The notes under the pieces are model-generated. The model was not told the origin of the DNA and did not search any database. It saw only the letters and a program-made list of their open reading frames with translations. The position numbers and the translations under genes were made by a program. From an uncultured Bradyrhizobium sp. (GTDB taxonomy: Bacteria > Pseudomonadota > Alphaproteobacteria > Rhizobiales > Xanthobacteraceae): a stretch of DNA of 64,000 nt. Below are positions 31,714-40,019 of this stretch, piece by piece; position 1 is the stretch's first letter; every line of letters begins with the position of its first letter. The DNA is taken from assembly GCF_936943645.1 (NCBI RefSeq), contig NZ_CAKZJO010000106.1, positions 38,079 to 102,078 of the forward strand, given 5' to 3'.

Positions 31714-32418
31714 ATGACCACCACGAATGCCGCTACCGCGCCCTCCGTCGTCTCCGGGACGACCGACCTTCCGAAATCCTCCTCGTCGAACTCGCTGAGC
31801 TCGACCACGGGATCGACGCTCGCCGGCAACTTCCAGACCTTCCTGACGCTGCTGACGACGCAGTTGCAGAACCAGAACCCGCTGGATCCGCTCGACACCA
31901 ACCAGTTCACCCAGCAGCTGGTGCAGTTCGCCGGCGTCGAGCAGCAGCTCAAGACCAACGATGCGCTGTCCCAGCTCGTCACCCTGCAGCAGACCACGCA
32001 GGCGACCCAGGCGCTGGGCTTCGTCGGCAAGACCGCCCTGGTCGACGGCTCCACCGCGACCATGAAGAACTCCTCGGCGACCTGGCACCTCAACGTGCCC
32101 ACGGATTCGACCGTCGACATCACCGTCGCCAATGCCAGCGGCCAGACCGTGTTCACCGGCAAATATACCGCCGCCGCCGGCACCGACATTCCCTTCACCT
32201 GGAACGGCCAGGGCAATGACGGCACGCAATGGCCCGACGGCAAGTACACGATCTCGGCAACCGGCAAGGACGTGGCGAACAACAATGTCGGCATCGCCGC
32301 GCAGGTGCAGGGCACCGTGTCGTCCGTCGACCTGACCCAGTCGCCGCCGCTGCTGACCATCGACGGCAACAGCTACACGCTCAGCCAGGTCAAGAGCATC
32401 ATCGCGACCAGCAATTAA
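31714..32418 (+). CDS. flgD: Flagellar hook assembly protein FlgD
   Basis: A 234-residue hook-cap scaffold that lets hook subunits polymerise. The N terminus (SLSSTTGSTLAGNFQTFLTL and LTTQLQNQNPLDPLDTNQFT) is the FlgD signature. The C-terminal tail forms the tandem Ig/TUDOR-like region (NVPTDSTVDITVANASGQTV, FTWNGQGNDGTQWPDGKYTI). It is co-transcribed with fliK, 13 bases downstream. A ribosome site GGAG precedes its ATG. It is not yet known which flagellar system it serves; the neighbours point to the subpolar one. Confidence 0.95.
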   Translation: MTTTNAATAPSVVSGTTDLPKSSSSNSLSSTTGSTLAGNFQTFLTLLTTQLQNQNPLDPLDTNQFTQQLVQFAGVEQQLKTNDALSQLVTLQQTTQATQALGFVGKTALVDGSTATMKNSSATWHLNVPTDSTVDITVANASGQTVFTGKYTAAAGTDIPFTWNGQGNDGTQWPDGKYTISATGKDVANNNVGIAAQVQGTVSSVDLTQSPPLLTIDGNSYTLSQVKSIIATSN

Positions 32419-32448
32419 GGGCGGGGAGGTGCTCGCCACATAACGCGG

Positions 32449-32585
32449 TGTCATCCCCGCGAACGCGGGGATCCATAACCACAGGACGCCATTTGGCGAA
32501 GACCCGTAGTTCGTAAAGTCATTTTTTGGTACCGCGTCCCATCGCGAGATCACGCGGTATGGGTCCCTGCCTTCGCGGGGACGAC
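32449..32585. repeat. Palindromic repeat, GTCATCCCCGCG...CGGGGACGAC family
   Basis: TGTCATCCCCGCGAACGCGG...ATCCATAACCACAGG and GCGGTATGGGTCCCTGCCTT...CGCGGGGACGAC pair imperfectly. The core CATAACCACAG...TTTGGCGAAGAC...GCGGTATGGGTCCCTGC is shared with 38512-38640, and parts with 5438-5545. Confidence 0.8.
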
Positions 32586-32727
32586 GGCCGAGAGAGCCCG
32601 CCGTGGGCTCCATTCGTTAGTAAAGTATTGACGCAGACCCCCTCGACCGGCCCGGACGCCCCGTTCCGCCGGCCGAGACGGCGCCGCTTCGGCCATTTTC
32701 AACGAGAATTGTATTGAAGCCTTAGGC

Positions 32728-32742
32728 TTAGCGGATTTTTAA
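32728..32742. promoter_or_regulatory. CtrA-like box upstream of sciP
   Basis: TTAGCGGATTTTTAA: TTAG-N7-TTAA, one base off the CtrA consensus TTAA-N7-TTAA. It is 59 bp before the sciP ATG. In Caulobacter, sciP is itself transcribed under CtrA. Site recognition is inferred. Confidence 0.55.
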
Positions 32743-32800
32743 GCCGCCGGGCGTAGGGTTACGGGCGTGAGTTCAGTGGTTGAGAGTTTGTGAGTACGCC

Positions 32801-33076
32801 ATGACAGAACCCCATCGCCCGAGGGTAAAATACGTCATCGGGCCGGACGGCAGTCCGTTGACGATCGCGGATCTGCCAGCACCCGGCACCAAACGCTGGG
32901 TCATCCGCCGCAAGGCCGAAGTCGTCGCCGCCGTGCGCGGTGGACTTCTCTCCCTCGAGGAGGCCTGCAGCCGTTATACCCTGACGGTCGACGAATTCCT
33001 CTCCTGGCAGTTTTCCATCGACCAGCATGGTCTGGCGGGTCTTCGCACCACCCGCATTCAGCAATATCGCCAGTAA
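32801..33076 (+). CDS. sciP: CtrA inhibitor SciP (DUF1153)
   Basis: A 91-residue protein with the SciP hallmarks VKYVIGPDGSPLTIADLPAP, GTKRWVIRRKAEVVAAVRGG, LLSLEEACSRYTLTVDEFLS and WQFSIDQHGLAGLRTTRIQQ. It is a helix-turn-helix protein that blocks CtrA-activated transcription, best known in Caulobacter. ATG 32801 is the family start; the in-frame TTG at 32780 is spurious. It lies alone between flgD and fliF, ahead of a strong terminator at 33105, and carries a CtrA-like box upstream, giving a likely feedback loop. Confidence 0.95.
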   Translation: MTEPHRPRVKYVIGPDGSPLTIADLPAPGTKRWVIRRKAEVVAAVRGGLLSLEEACSRYTLTVDEFLSWQFSIDQHGLAGLRTTRIQQYRQ

Positions 33077-33104
33077 GCGATCCGGAAATCTGCGGCTTTT
33101 GACG

Positions 33105-33138
33105 AAAATCGGCCTCGCCCCGCGAGGCCGATTTTTTT
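33105..33138 (+). terminator. Rho-independent terminator after sciP
   Basis: AAAATCGGCCTCG, loop CCCCG, CGAGGCCGAT then TTTTTT: a 13-bp stem with a T run, 29 bases after the sciP stop codon. It separates sciP from the fliF operon. Confidence 0.9.
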
Positions 33139-33164
33139 CATGTTCGCTACTTTTGTCCGACCTC

Positions 33165-33178
33165 TTAACCTTCGTTAA
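33165..33178. promoter_or_regulatory. CtrA-like half-sites upstream of fliF
   Basis: TTAACCTTCGTTAA holds two TTAA half-sites, but with N6 rather than N7 spacing; the right half continues as TTAACCAT. It is 82 bp before the fliF start. CtrA control of the fliF operon is known in Caulobacter; the six-base spacing makes this site less certain. Confidence 0.4.
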
Positions 33179-33259
33179 CCATATCGAAACCATCACCTAG
33201 GCAATAATTGCCCAGTCGGCCTTTCCAGTGAAAGCGGCCGAATCTGTTGGGGCGGTTGC

Positions 33260-34873
33260 TTGCAAGGTCTTGCGGACTTTTTGAAGAGTATCGGCGCCGC
33301 CCGGTTCGGGGCGATGATCGCGGTCACCGCCGCGCTCATCGGCTTTTTCGCGTTCGTCATCATGCGCGTTACCACGCCGCAGATGACGACGCTGTTCACC
33401 GACCTCAGCGTCGAGGATTCCTCCAGCATTATCAAGGACCTGGAGCGCCAGGGCATCCAGTTCGAGATCCGCAATGAGGGCTCCATCATCATGGTGCCCA
33501 AGGATAAGGTCACGCGCCTGCGGATGAAGCTCGCCGAGGGTGGCCTGCCCAAGGGCGGCGGCGTCGGCTATGAGGTGTTCGACAAGTCGGATGCGCTCGG
33601 CACCACCTCTTTCGTCCAGAACATCAATCATTTGCGCGCCCTCGAAGGCGAGCTCGCCCGCACCATCCGCGCCATCGACCGCATCCAGGCCGCCCGCGTC
33701 CATCTGGTGCTGCCCGAGCGCCCGCTGTTTGCGCGTGAGGCGCCGGAGCCCTCGGCCTCGATCGTGGTCCGCGTCCGCGGCGCGCTGGAAGCCCAGCAGA
33801 TCCGCGCCATCCGCCACCTCGTCGCCTCCGCCGTCAACGGCCTGAAGCCCCAGCGCGTCTCGATCGTCGACGAGGCCGGCCAGCTGCTCGCCGACGGCGC
33901 GGCGACCGATCCGGAGCAGGCGGTCGGCGACGAGCGCCGCATCAACTTCGAGAAGCGGATGCGCAAGCAGGTCGAGGACATCGTCTCCTCGGTGGTCGGC
34001 TCCGGCCGCGCCCGCGTTCAGCTCTCCGCCGATTTCGACTTCAACAAGGTGACCCAGACCTCGGACAAGTACGACCCCGAAGGCCGGGTGCTGCGCTCGA
34101 GCCAGACCCGCGAAGAGCAGAGCATGACCGCCGACAACAACGGCCAGGTCACGGTCAACAACGAGCTGCCCGGCAACCAGCAGAACAACGGCGTCGCGGC
34201 CAAGGACCAGAGCAAGAAGACCGAAGAGACCAACAATTACGAGATCTCCCGCACCACCAAGACCGAGGTGACCGAGGCCGGCCGGGTCAACCGCATCTCG
34301 GTCGCGGTGCTGGTCGACGGCATCTACACCAAGAACGACAAGGGCGAGCTGGCCTACACCGACCGCACCAAGGAGCAGCTCGACCGCATCGCCACCCTGG
34401 TGCGCTCGGCGATCGGCTTCGACCAGAAGCGCGGCGACCAGGTCGAGGTCGTCAACCTGCGCTTCGCAGACGCCCCCTCCACCGCTCCGATCGGCGAACC
34501 CAGCGGCTTCCTCGGCATGCTGCAGTTCACCAAGGACGACGTCATGTACTTCGTCGAGCTTGGCGTGATGATGCTGCTCGGCCTCGTCGTGCTGTTCCTG
34601 GTGATCCGCCCGCTGGTCAAGCGCATCCTCGCCTCCGACGAGGTCGCCGCCGCGATCTCCGGCGTGCTGACCGGCCCCGCCGCTTCGGAAGAGGCGGCCC
34701 CGGCCAGCGGCCAGCCGATGCTGCCGAGCGGCGCCGCGAGCGCGATCGACGTCGCCACCATCCAGGGCCAGGTCCACGCCCAATCCGTTCATCGCGTCGG
34801 CGAGCTCGCCGAGCGCAACCCCAACGAAACCGTCGCCATCATCCGCCAGTGGCTGACCGAACCAGCCAAGTAA
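33260..34873 (+). CDS. fliF: Flagellar MS-ring protein FliF
   Basis: A 537-residue MS-ring protein, the inner-membrane base of the flagellum. An N-terminal membrane helix (~17-36, FGAMIAVTAALIGFFAFVIM) is followed by ring domains (LFTDLSVEDSSSIIKDLERQ..., LARTIRAIDRIQAARVHLVL). A second helix lies near residue 435 (ELGVMMLLGLVVLFLVIRPL), with the cytoplasmic tail that binds FliG. TTG at 33260 (MQGLADFLKSIGAARF) is the start that fits rhizobial FliF, with GGGGCGG upstream. First gene of the fliF-fliG-fliH-fliN-flbD operon. Confidence 0.96.
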   Translation: MQGLADFLKSIGAARFGAMIAVTAALIGFFAFVIMRVTTPQMTTLFTDLSVEDSSSIIKDLERQGIQFEIRNEGSIIMVPKDKVTRLRMKLAEGGLPKGGGVGYEVFDKSDALGTTSFVQNINHLRALEGELARTIRAIDRIQAARVHLVLPERPLFAREAPEPSASIVVRVRGALEAQQIRAIRHLVASAVNGLKPQRVSIVDEAGQLLADGAATDPEQAVGDERRINFEKRMRKQVEDIVSSVVGSGRARVQLSADFDFNKVTQTSDKYDPEGRVLRSSQTREEQSMTADNNGQVTVNNELPGNQQNNGVAAKDQSKKTEETNNYEISRTTKTEVTEAGRVNRISVAVLVDGIYTKNDKGELAYTDRTKEQLDRIATLVRSAIGFDQKRGDQVEVVNLRFADAPSTAPIGEPSGFLGMLQFTKDDVMYFVELGVMMLLGLVVLFLVIRPLVKRILASDEVAAAISGVLTGPAASEEAAPASGQPMLPSGAASAIDVATIQGQVHAQSVHRVGELAERNPNETVAIIRQWLTEPAK

Positions 34874-34917
34874 TCCAGCGAAGAAACCTAGCCAAGTGAA
34901 TCAAGAAGTGATCTGAC

Positions 34918-36009
34918 ATGGCCGCCTCCCTGCAAAACGCCAACTCGAACGACATCACCAGCGTGATCTCCACGCTCGGCCAACGTGCCGGCAGCCGCGC
35001 GGGCACGCCGGCCGAGGCAGTGCCGGGGCCGAAGCGCGCCGCCATCCTGATGCTGGCGCTGGGCGAGCAATATGGCGGCAAGATCTGGTCGCTGCTCGAC
35101 GACGACGAGGTGCGCCAGCTGTCCCTGGAGATGTCGACGCTCGGCACCGTCGAGGTCGACACGGTCGAGGACATGCTGCTCGAATTCGTTTCGCGCATGT
35201 CGGCCTCGGGCGCGCTGATGGGCAATTTCGACGCCACCGAGCGGCTGCTGCAGCAATATCTGGCGCCCGAGCGCGTCAACGGCATCATGGACGAAATCCG
35301 CGGCCCCGCGGGCCGCAACATGTGGGAGAAGCTCTCCAACGTGCAGGAAGAGGTCCTCGCCAACTATCTCAAGAACGAATATCCGCAGACCATCGCCGTG
35401 GTGCTGTCGAAGCTGAAGCCCGAGCACGCCGCACGCGTGCTCGGCATCTTCCCGGAGGAGCTCGCGCTCGACGTCGTCAACCGCATGCTGAAGATGGAAG
35501 CGGTGCAGAAGGAGGTGATCGAGAGCGTGGAGAAGACGCTGCGCACCGAATTCATGTCCAATCTGTCGCAGACCCGCCGCCGCGACGCCCACGAGGTGAT
35601 GGCGGAAATCTTCAACAATTTCGATCGCCAGACCGAAACCCGCTTCATCACCTCGCTGGAAGAGGACAACCGGGAATCGGCCGAGCGCATCAAGGCGCTG
35701 ATGTTCACCTTCGACGACCTGGTGAAGCTGGATTCGGGCTCGGCCCAGACCTTGATGCGCAACGTCGACAAGGACAAGCTCGGCGTCGCGCTCAAGAGCG
35801 CCAACGAGGACGTCCGCAACTTCTTCTTCGGCAACATGTCCTCGCGCGCGGCCAAGATGCTGCAGGACGACATGGCGGCGATGGGCCCGGTCCGCCTGCG
35901 CGACGTCGACGAGGCCCAGGCGCTGCTGGTCAACCTCGCCAAGGACCTCGCCGCCAAGGGTGAGATCATGCTGACCAAGAACCGCGCCGACGACGAGCTG
36001 GTGTATTGA
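34918..36009 (+). CDS. fliG: Flagellar motor switch protein FliG
   Basis: A 363-residue C-ring protein that couples the MS-ring to the torque-generating stators. The middle domain has LANYLKNEYPQTIAVVLSKL and KPEHAARVLGIFPEE, the EHPQT-like FliG motif. The C-terminal torque helix region includes MFTFDDLVKLDSGSAQTLMR and KDLAAKGEIMLTK. The length is about 30 residues longer than the E. coli protein because of an N-terminal extension. It ends TGATG into fliH, so the two are coupled. Confidence 0.96.
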   Translation: MAASLQNANSNDITSVISTLGQRAGSRAGTPAEAVPGPKRAAILMLALGEQYGGKIWSLLDDDEVRQLSLEMSTLGTVEVDTVEDMLLEFVSRMSASGALMGNFDATERLLQQYLAPERVNGIMDEIRGPAGRNMWEKLSNVQEEVLANYLKNEYPQTIAVVLSKLKPEHAARVLGIFPEELALDVVNRMLKMEAVQKEVIESVEKTLRTEFMSNLSQTRRRDAHEVMAEIFNNFDRQTETRFITSLEEDNRESAERIKALMFTFDDLVKLDSGSAQTLMRNVDKDKLGVALKSANEDVRNFFFGNMSSRAAKMLQDDMAAMGPVRLRDVDEAQALLVNLAKDLAAKGEIMLTKNRADDELVY

Positions 36010-36632
36010 TGGGCGCTCCCGCCAAATTCCTGTTCGACACCGACTTCGCGGCACCCGAGCGGTCGCCGCGCGAGAAGGCGGCGACGGCTGCCGAGATCGC
36101 CCAGAAGGTCGCGGAAGCCGAGGCGCGCGCCTATCAGGAAGGCTTTGCCGCCGGCCAAAGCGAGGCCAAGGCCGAGAGCGACCGTCGCGTGGCGCTCGCG
36201 ATGGAGGAGATCAACATCGGCATCCGCGGCATCGCCTCCGGTATCGGCAACATCGAAACCAAGATGGAGACCGAGGCAGTCGACGTCGCGGTCGCGGTGG
36301 CGCGCAAGCTGTGCGCCGACCTCGTCGCCGCCGAGCCGCTCGGCGAGATCGTCGCGCTGGTCAAGGACTGCTTCTCGCATCTGGTCGCCACGCCGCATCT
36401 CGTCGTTCGCATCAACGATGCGCTCTACGACGCCGCCCGCGAGAAGATCGAGCGGCTCGCCAAGCAGAGCGGCTTCGAGGGCCGGCTGGTGATCCTGGCC
36501 GAGCCGGAGATTGCCACCGGCGACTGCCGGATCGAATGGGCCGATGGCGGCGTCGTGCTGGAACGCGGCGCCATCGCAGCCAAGATCGACGAAATGGTCG
36601 GACGCTATGTCGCGTCCCGCAGGGGGAGCTAA
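36009..36632 (+). CDS. fliH: Flagellar assembly protein FliH
   Basis: A 207-residue protein. FliH binds the export ATPase FliI and the C ring. It opens with a short hydrophilic segment, then a long coiled-coil-prone helix (EKAATAAEIAQKVAEAEARA, YQEGFAAGQSEAKAES). The C-terminal half (METEAVDVAVAVARKLCADL and EGRLVILAEPEIATGDCRIE) is the FliH/HrpE fold. Sequence conservation in FliH is low, so the assignment rests on these motifs and the position between fliG and fliN. ATG 36009 overlaps the fliG stop (TGATG). Confidence 0.85.
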   Translation: MGAPAKFLFDTDFAAPERSPREKAATAAEIAQKVAEAEARAYQEGFAAGQSEAKAESDRRVALAMEEINIGIRGIASGIGNIETKMETEAVDVAVAVARKLCADLVAAEPLGEIVALVKDCFSHLVATPHLVVRINDALYDAAREKIERLAKQSGFEGRLVILAEPEIATGDCRIEWADGGVVLERGAIAAKIDEMVGRYVASRRGS

Positions 36633-36635
36633 GCC

Positions 36636-36986
36636 ATGAGCGACACCGACGGACAGGTCCCGCTGCCCGATCTCAACGGCCCGATGCCGCCCGCTGGCAC
36701 GGACGTCGGCTACAACGAGGACGAATACGCGACGCGCGCCGCCGCCGACCTCGAGGCGGTGTTCGACGTGCCGGTGCAGGTCTCGGCGGTGCTCGGCCGC
36801 TCCAAGATGGACGTCAGCGAGTTGTTGAAGCTCGGACCCGGCACGGTGCTCGAGCTCGACCGGCGCGTCGGCGAGGCCATCGACATCTACGTCAACAACA
36901 AGCTGGTCGCCCGCGGCGAAGTCGTCCTGGTCGAGGACAAGCTCGGCGTGACCATGACCGAAATCATCAAGGCCGAACGCAGCTAG
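36636..36986 (+). CDS. fliN: Flagellar motor switch protein FliN
   Basis: A 116-residue C-ring protein. The C-terminal SpoA-like domain (FDVPVQVSAVLGRSKMDVSE, LLKLGPGTVLELDRRVGEAI, YVNNKLVARGEVVLVEDKLG) is diagnostic for FliN. The N-terminal ~35 residues are Pro/Asp rich and probably disordered. FliN is the lower ring of the switch and the docking site for the export apparatus. Three bases separate it from the fliH stop. Confidence 0.96.
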   Translation: MSDTDGQVPLPDLNGPMPPAGTDVGYNEDEYATRAAADLEAVFDVPVQVSAVLGRSKMDVSELLKLGPGTVLELDRRVGEAIDIYVNNKLVARGEVVLVEDKLGVTMTEIIKAERS

Positions 36987-37040
36987 CGAAATTGCAGGGA
37001 ATAACGCGCGGCAGCGCGACCAGACGGACAGGAGACTGAC

Positions 37041-38426
37041 ATGCGGCTTCTCATCGTTGGCACATTGAAGGGCCAGCTCACCACCGCCACCAAGATCGCG
37101 ATGGACAACGGCGCCACCGTGACCCACGCCGAGGACCACGAGCAGGCGATGCGCGTGCTGCGCGGCGGCAAGGGCGCCGACCTCCTGCTGGTCGACGTCG
37201 CGCTCGACATCCGCGACCTCGTGATGCGGCTCGAGGCCGAGCACATCCACGCCCCGATCGTCGCCTGCGGCATCACCAACGACGCCCGCGCCGCGGTTGC
37301 GGCGATCCATGCCGGCGCCAAGGAATACATCCCGCTGCCGCCCGATCCCGAGCTGATCGCCGCGGTGCTGGCGGCCGTCGCCAACGATTCCCGCGAACTG
37401 GTCTATCGCGACGAAGCCATGGCCAAGGTGATCAAGCTGGCGCAGCAGATCGCGGGCTCGGACGCCTCGGTGATGATCACCGGCGAATCCGGCACCGGCA
37501 AGGAAGTGCTGGCCCGCTACGTCCACACCCGCTCGGCGCGCGCCAAGCGTCCCTTCATCTCGATCAACTGCGCCGCTATCCCTGAGCATCTCCTGGAGTC
37601 CGAGCTGTTCGGCCACGAGAAGGGTGCCTTCACCGGCGCGATCGCACGCCGCATCGGCAAGTTCGAGGAGGCCACCGGCGGCACGCTGCTGCTCGACGAA
37701 ATCTCGGAGATGGACGTCCGCCTGCAATCGAAATTGCTGCGCGCCATCCAGGAGCGCGTGATCGACCGCGTCGGCGGCACCAAGCCGGTGCCGGTGGATA
37801 TCCGCATCATCGCGACCTCGAACCGCAATCTGGCCGAAGCCGTGCGCGAAGGCACGTTCCGCGAGGACCTGCTGTTCCGCCTCAACGTGGTCAACCTCAA
37901 GATCCCGCCGCTGCGCGAGCGTCCCCTCGACATCCTCGAGCTCGCCCAGCACTTCGTGAAGAAATACGCCGAGGCCAACGGCGTGCCGATGCGGCCGATC
38001 TCGGCGGAAGCGCGCCGCGTGCTCTCCACCAATCGCTGGCAGGGCAACGTCCGCGAGCTCGAAAACACCATGCACCGCGCAGTGCTGATGGCGCAGGGCG
38101 ACGAGATCGGACCCGACGCGATCCTGACCCCGGACGGCGATCGCCTCGACCTCGCCAAGACCCCGCCGGCCGTGGCGCACGCCACCATGGCCGCCGAGCA
38201 GGTGACGCGCGCGCTGGTCGGGCGCACCGTCGCCGACGTCGAGCGCGACCTGATCCTGGAGACGCTGAAGCACTGCCTCGGCAACCGGACCCATGCCGCC
38301 AACATCCTCGGCATCTCGATCCGTACGCTGCGCAACAAGCTCAACGAATATTCCGACGGCGGCATCCCGATCACCCCCGCGGGCACGCCGGGCGAATATC
38401 CGCGGATGCCGATGATGGGGGCGTAG
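37041..38426 (+). CDS. flbD: Sigma-54-dependent flagellar regulator FlbD
   Basis: A 461-residue enhancer-binding protein of the NtrC class. The receiver-like N-terminal domain (RLLIVGTLKGQLTTATKIA...) lacks the acidic pocket after strand 1, as in Caulobacter FlbD. The AAA+ domain has TGESGTGKEVLARYVH, the sigma-54 contact loop GAFTGA and LLLDEISEMD. The C-terminal Fis-type HTH is VERDLILETLKHCLGNRTHA. FlbD activates late flagellar genes and is under hierarchical control. Last gene of the fliF operon. The Fis-type domain is nearly repeated in the small protein at 627. A terminator follows at 38454. Confidence 0.95.
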   Translation: MRLLIVGTLKGQLTTATKIAMDNGATVTHAEDHEQAMRVLRGGKGADLLLVDVALDIRDLVMRLEAEHIHAPIVACGITNDARAAVAAIHAGAKEYIPLPPDPELIAAVLAAVANDSRELVYRDEAMAKVIKLAQQIAGSDASVMITGESGTGKEVLARYVHTRSARAKRPFISINCAAIPEHLLESELFGHEKGAFTGAIARRIGKFEEATGGTLLLDEISEMDVRLQSKLLRAIQERVIDRVGGTKPVPVDIRIIATSNRNLAEAVREGTFREDLLFRLNVVNLKIPPLRERPLDILELAQHFVKKYAEANGVPMRPISAEARRVLSTNRWQGNVRELENTMHRAVLMAQGDEIGPDAILTPDGDRLDLAKTPPAVAHATMAAEQVTRALVGRTVADVERDLILETLKHCLGNRTHAANILGISIRTLRNKLNEYSDGGIPITPAGTPGEYPRMPMMGA

Positions 38427-38453
38427 GCCACGCCCACGCGGATTGAGACTACG

Positions 38454-38486
38454 AATGCCCGGACTGGTCCCGGGCATTTTTGTTTT
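38454..38486 (+). terminator. Terminator after flbD
   Basis: AATGCCCGG, loop ACTGGT, CCCGGGCATT then TTTGTTTT: a GC-rich stem with a T run 28 bases after the flbD stop, ending the flagellar operon. Confidence 0.9.
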
Positions 38487-38511
38487 AGGCACCTTCCCGC
38501 CAAGCTCTCGC

Positions 38512-38640
38512 TGTCGTCCCTGCGAAAGCAGGGACCCATAACCACAGAAAGGTGTTTGGCGAAGACTCGCCGTTCGGTACTCCTCCCGCCGCTAACCGAT
38601 AGATTCCGCGGTATGGGTCCCTGCGTGCGCAGGGACGACG
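38512..38640. repeat. Palindromic repeat, GTCGTCCC...GGGACGAC family
   Basis: TGTCGTCCCTGCGAAAGCAG...CCCATAACCACAGAAAG and CGCGGTATGGGTCCCTGC...AGGGACGAC. Shares CATAACCACAG and TTTGGCGAAGAC and the TATGGGTCCCTGCG end with the copy at 32449-32585. Confidence 0.82.
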
Positions 38641-38758
38641 GCGTGGAGGTAGTGAGCATTCAAACCACAGCGGTGGACATGGCGGCACCGCGTTCTCCGA
38701 CTAGGTCCCGCCTGCGCAACGCCCTATAACCCCGCGTGAGAACCACGCGAGGAACCAC

Positions 38759-39907
38759 ATGTCTGAAGCTCAAATCATGGACTGGCTGGCGTCGCAGAAG
38801 CAGGCGATGATCGATCTGCTCCGCGACGTCGTGAACATCGACTCCGGCTCCTACGACAAGGAAGGCGTCGATGCGGTCGGTGCGCGGTTCGAGCGGTATT
38901 TTGCCGAGCACGGCATTCCGTGCCGCCGCGAGGCCAGCGCCACCTTCGGCGATGCGATCCACGCCGACGTGGCAAAACCCGGCAGCAACGAAAAGCCGGT
39001 GCTGCTGATGGGGCATCGCGACACCGTGTTCGGCAAGGGCGAGGCCGGGCGCCGTCCCTTCACCATCAAGGACGGGCGCGCTTACGGGCCTGGCGTCGCG
39101 GACATGAAGTCCGGTGTCGTGATGAACATCTTCGTCGCGACCGCCTTCCACAAATTCGGCAGCAACCCGCATCCGATCAAGCTCTTGATCACCTCGGACG
39201 AAGAGATCGGCTCGCCCTCCTCCCGGCCCGTGATCGAGCGCGAAGGCCGTTCGGCCCGCGCCGTGTTCAACTCCGAGCCGGGCCGTCCCACCGGCAACGT
39301 CGTGACCGGGCGCAAGGGCGGCATCTTCATGCACATGACCATCACCGGCAAGGCCGCGCATTCCGGCGCGAATTTCGCCGCAGGCGTCAGCGCGATCGGC
39401 GAGCTCGCGCACAAGATCGTGCAGATCCACGCGCTGACCGATCTCGACAAGGGCATCACGCTCAATGTCGGCCTGGTCTCGGGCGGCCAGTCCGTCAACA
39501 CCACGGCGCCCTACGCCGAGGGTCAGATCGACCTGCGCTATGTCGATCCGGCCGATCGCGCGCGGGTGATGGAGGCGATCGAAAAGATCGTCGCGACCTC
39601 TTACGTGCCGGGCACCAGCGCAACGCTGACGATCAAGGGCGAGTTCGTGCCGGTGGTACAGAGCGCGGAATCCAAGGCGCTGTTCGAAGGCTATCAGGCC
39701 GCCGCAAGACAGGTCGGCCTCACCACGCTGCAGGGCGAGTTCTCCGGCGGCTGCGCCGATTCCGGCTTCACCGCCGCGGTCGGCACGCCGACCATCTGCG
39801 GCCTCGGCCCGGTCGGCGGCCTCGCGCACACGCCGGAGGAATATCTCGATGTCGACAGCATCGTGCCACGCGCGCAGACACTGGCGCTGGCGATCTTGCG
39901 GGGGTAG
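38759..39907 (+). CDS. M20 family metallopeptidase (glutamate carboxypeptidase-like)
   Basis: A 382-residue zinc peptidase. The metal ligands appear in order as His (VLLMGHRDTVFGKGE), Asp (GPGVADMKSGVVMN), Glu pair (LITSDEEIGSPSSR), and Asp/Glu later. The dimerisation domain lies between ~180 and 290 (GKAAHSGANFAAGVSAIGEL). The closest match by features is the Pseudomonas CPG2-type carboxypeptidase, which removes C-terminal glutamate. The true substrate could be an acyl or dipeptide. No signal peptide: the start MSEAQIMDWLASQKQAMIDL is cytoplasmic. GAGGAACC precedes the ATG. Confidence 0.9.
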   Translation: MSEAQIMDWLASQKQAMIDLLRDVVNIDSGSYDKEGVDAVGARFERYFAEHGIPCRREASATFGDAIHADVAKPGSNEKPVLLMGHRDTVFGKGEAGRRPFTIKDGRAYGPGVADMKSGVVMNIFVATAFHKFGSNPHPIKLLITSDEEIGSPSSRPVIEREGRSARAVFNSEPGRPTGNVVTGRKGGIFMHMTITGKAAHSGANFAAGVSAIGELAHKIVQIHALTDLDKGITLNVGLVSGGQSVNTTAPYAEGQIDLRYVDPADRARVMEAIEKIVATSYVPGTSATLTIKGEFVPVVQSAESKALFEGYQAAARQVGLTTLQGEFSGGCADSGFTAAVGTPTICGLGPVGGLAHTPEEYLDVDSIVPRAQTLALAILRG

Positions 39908-39922
39908 AGCCGCACACTCCGT

Positions 39923-40008
39923 CGTCATGCCCGGGCTTGACCCGGGCATCCCCGCCTCTCCGGAATCGCCGATGCACGTGGATGGCCGGGTCAAGCCCGG
40001 CCATGACG
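39923..40008. repeat. Palindromic repeat, GTCATGCCCGGGCTTGACCCGG family
   Basis: CGTCATGCCCGGGCTTGACC and GGCCGGGTCAAGCCCGGCCA pair across a short spacer with CCGCCTCTCCGGAATC in it. It matches the element at 15680-15754 at the GGGCTTGACCCGG core and the GTCATG/CATGAC ends. Confidence 0.72.
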
Positions 40009-40019
40009 AGGAGAGAGTC

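Noticed and set aside
32780..32800. Longer TTG start for sciP
   Set aside because: The family begins MTEPHRPRVKYVIGPDG; the extra seven residues are not conserved in SciP.
35364..38492. Very long minus-strand open frame (1,042 residues) over fliG-flbD
   Set aside because: Antisense to a run of clearly conserved flagellar genes with the high-GC codon pattern that leaves reverse frames open. Its translation (Arg/Val/Gly/His rich) shows no domain.
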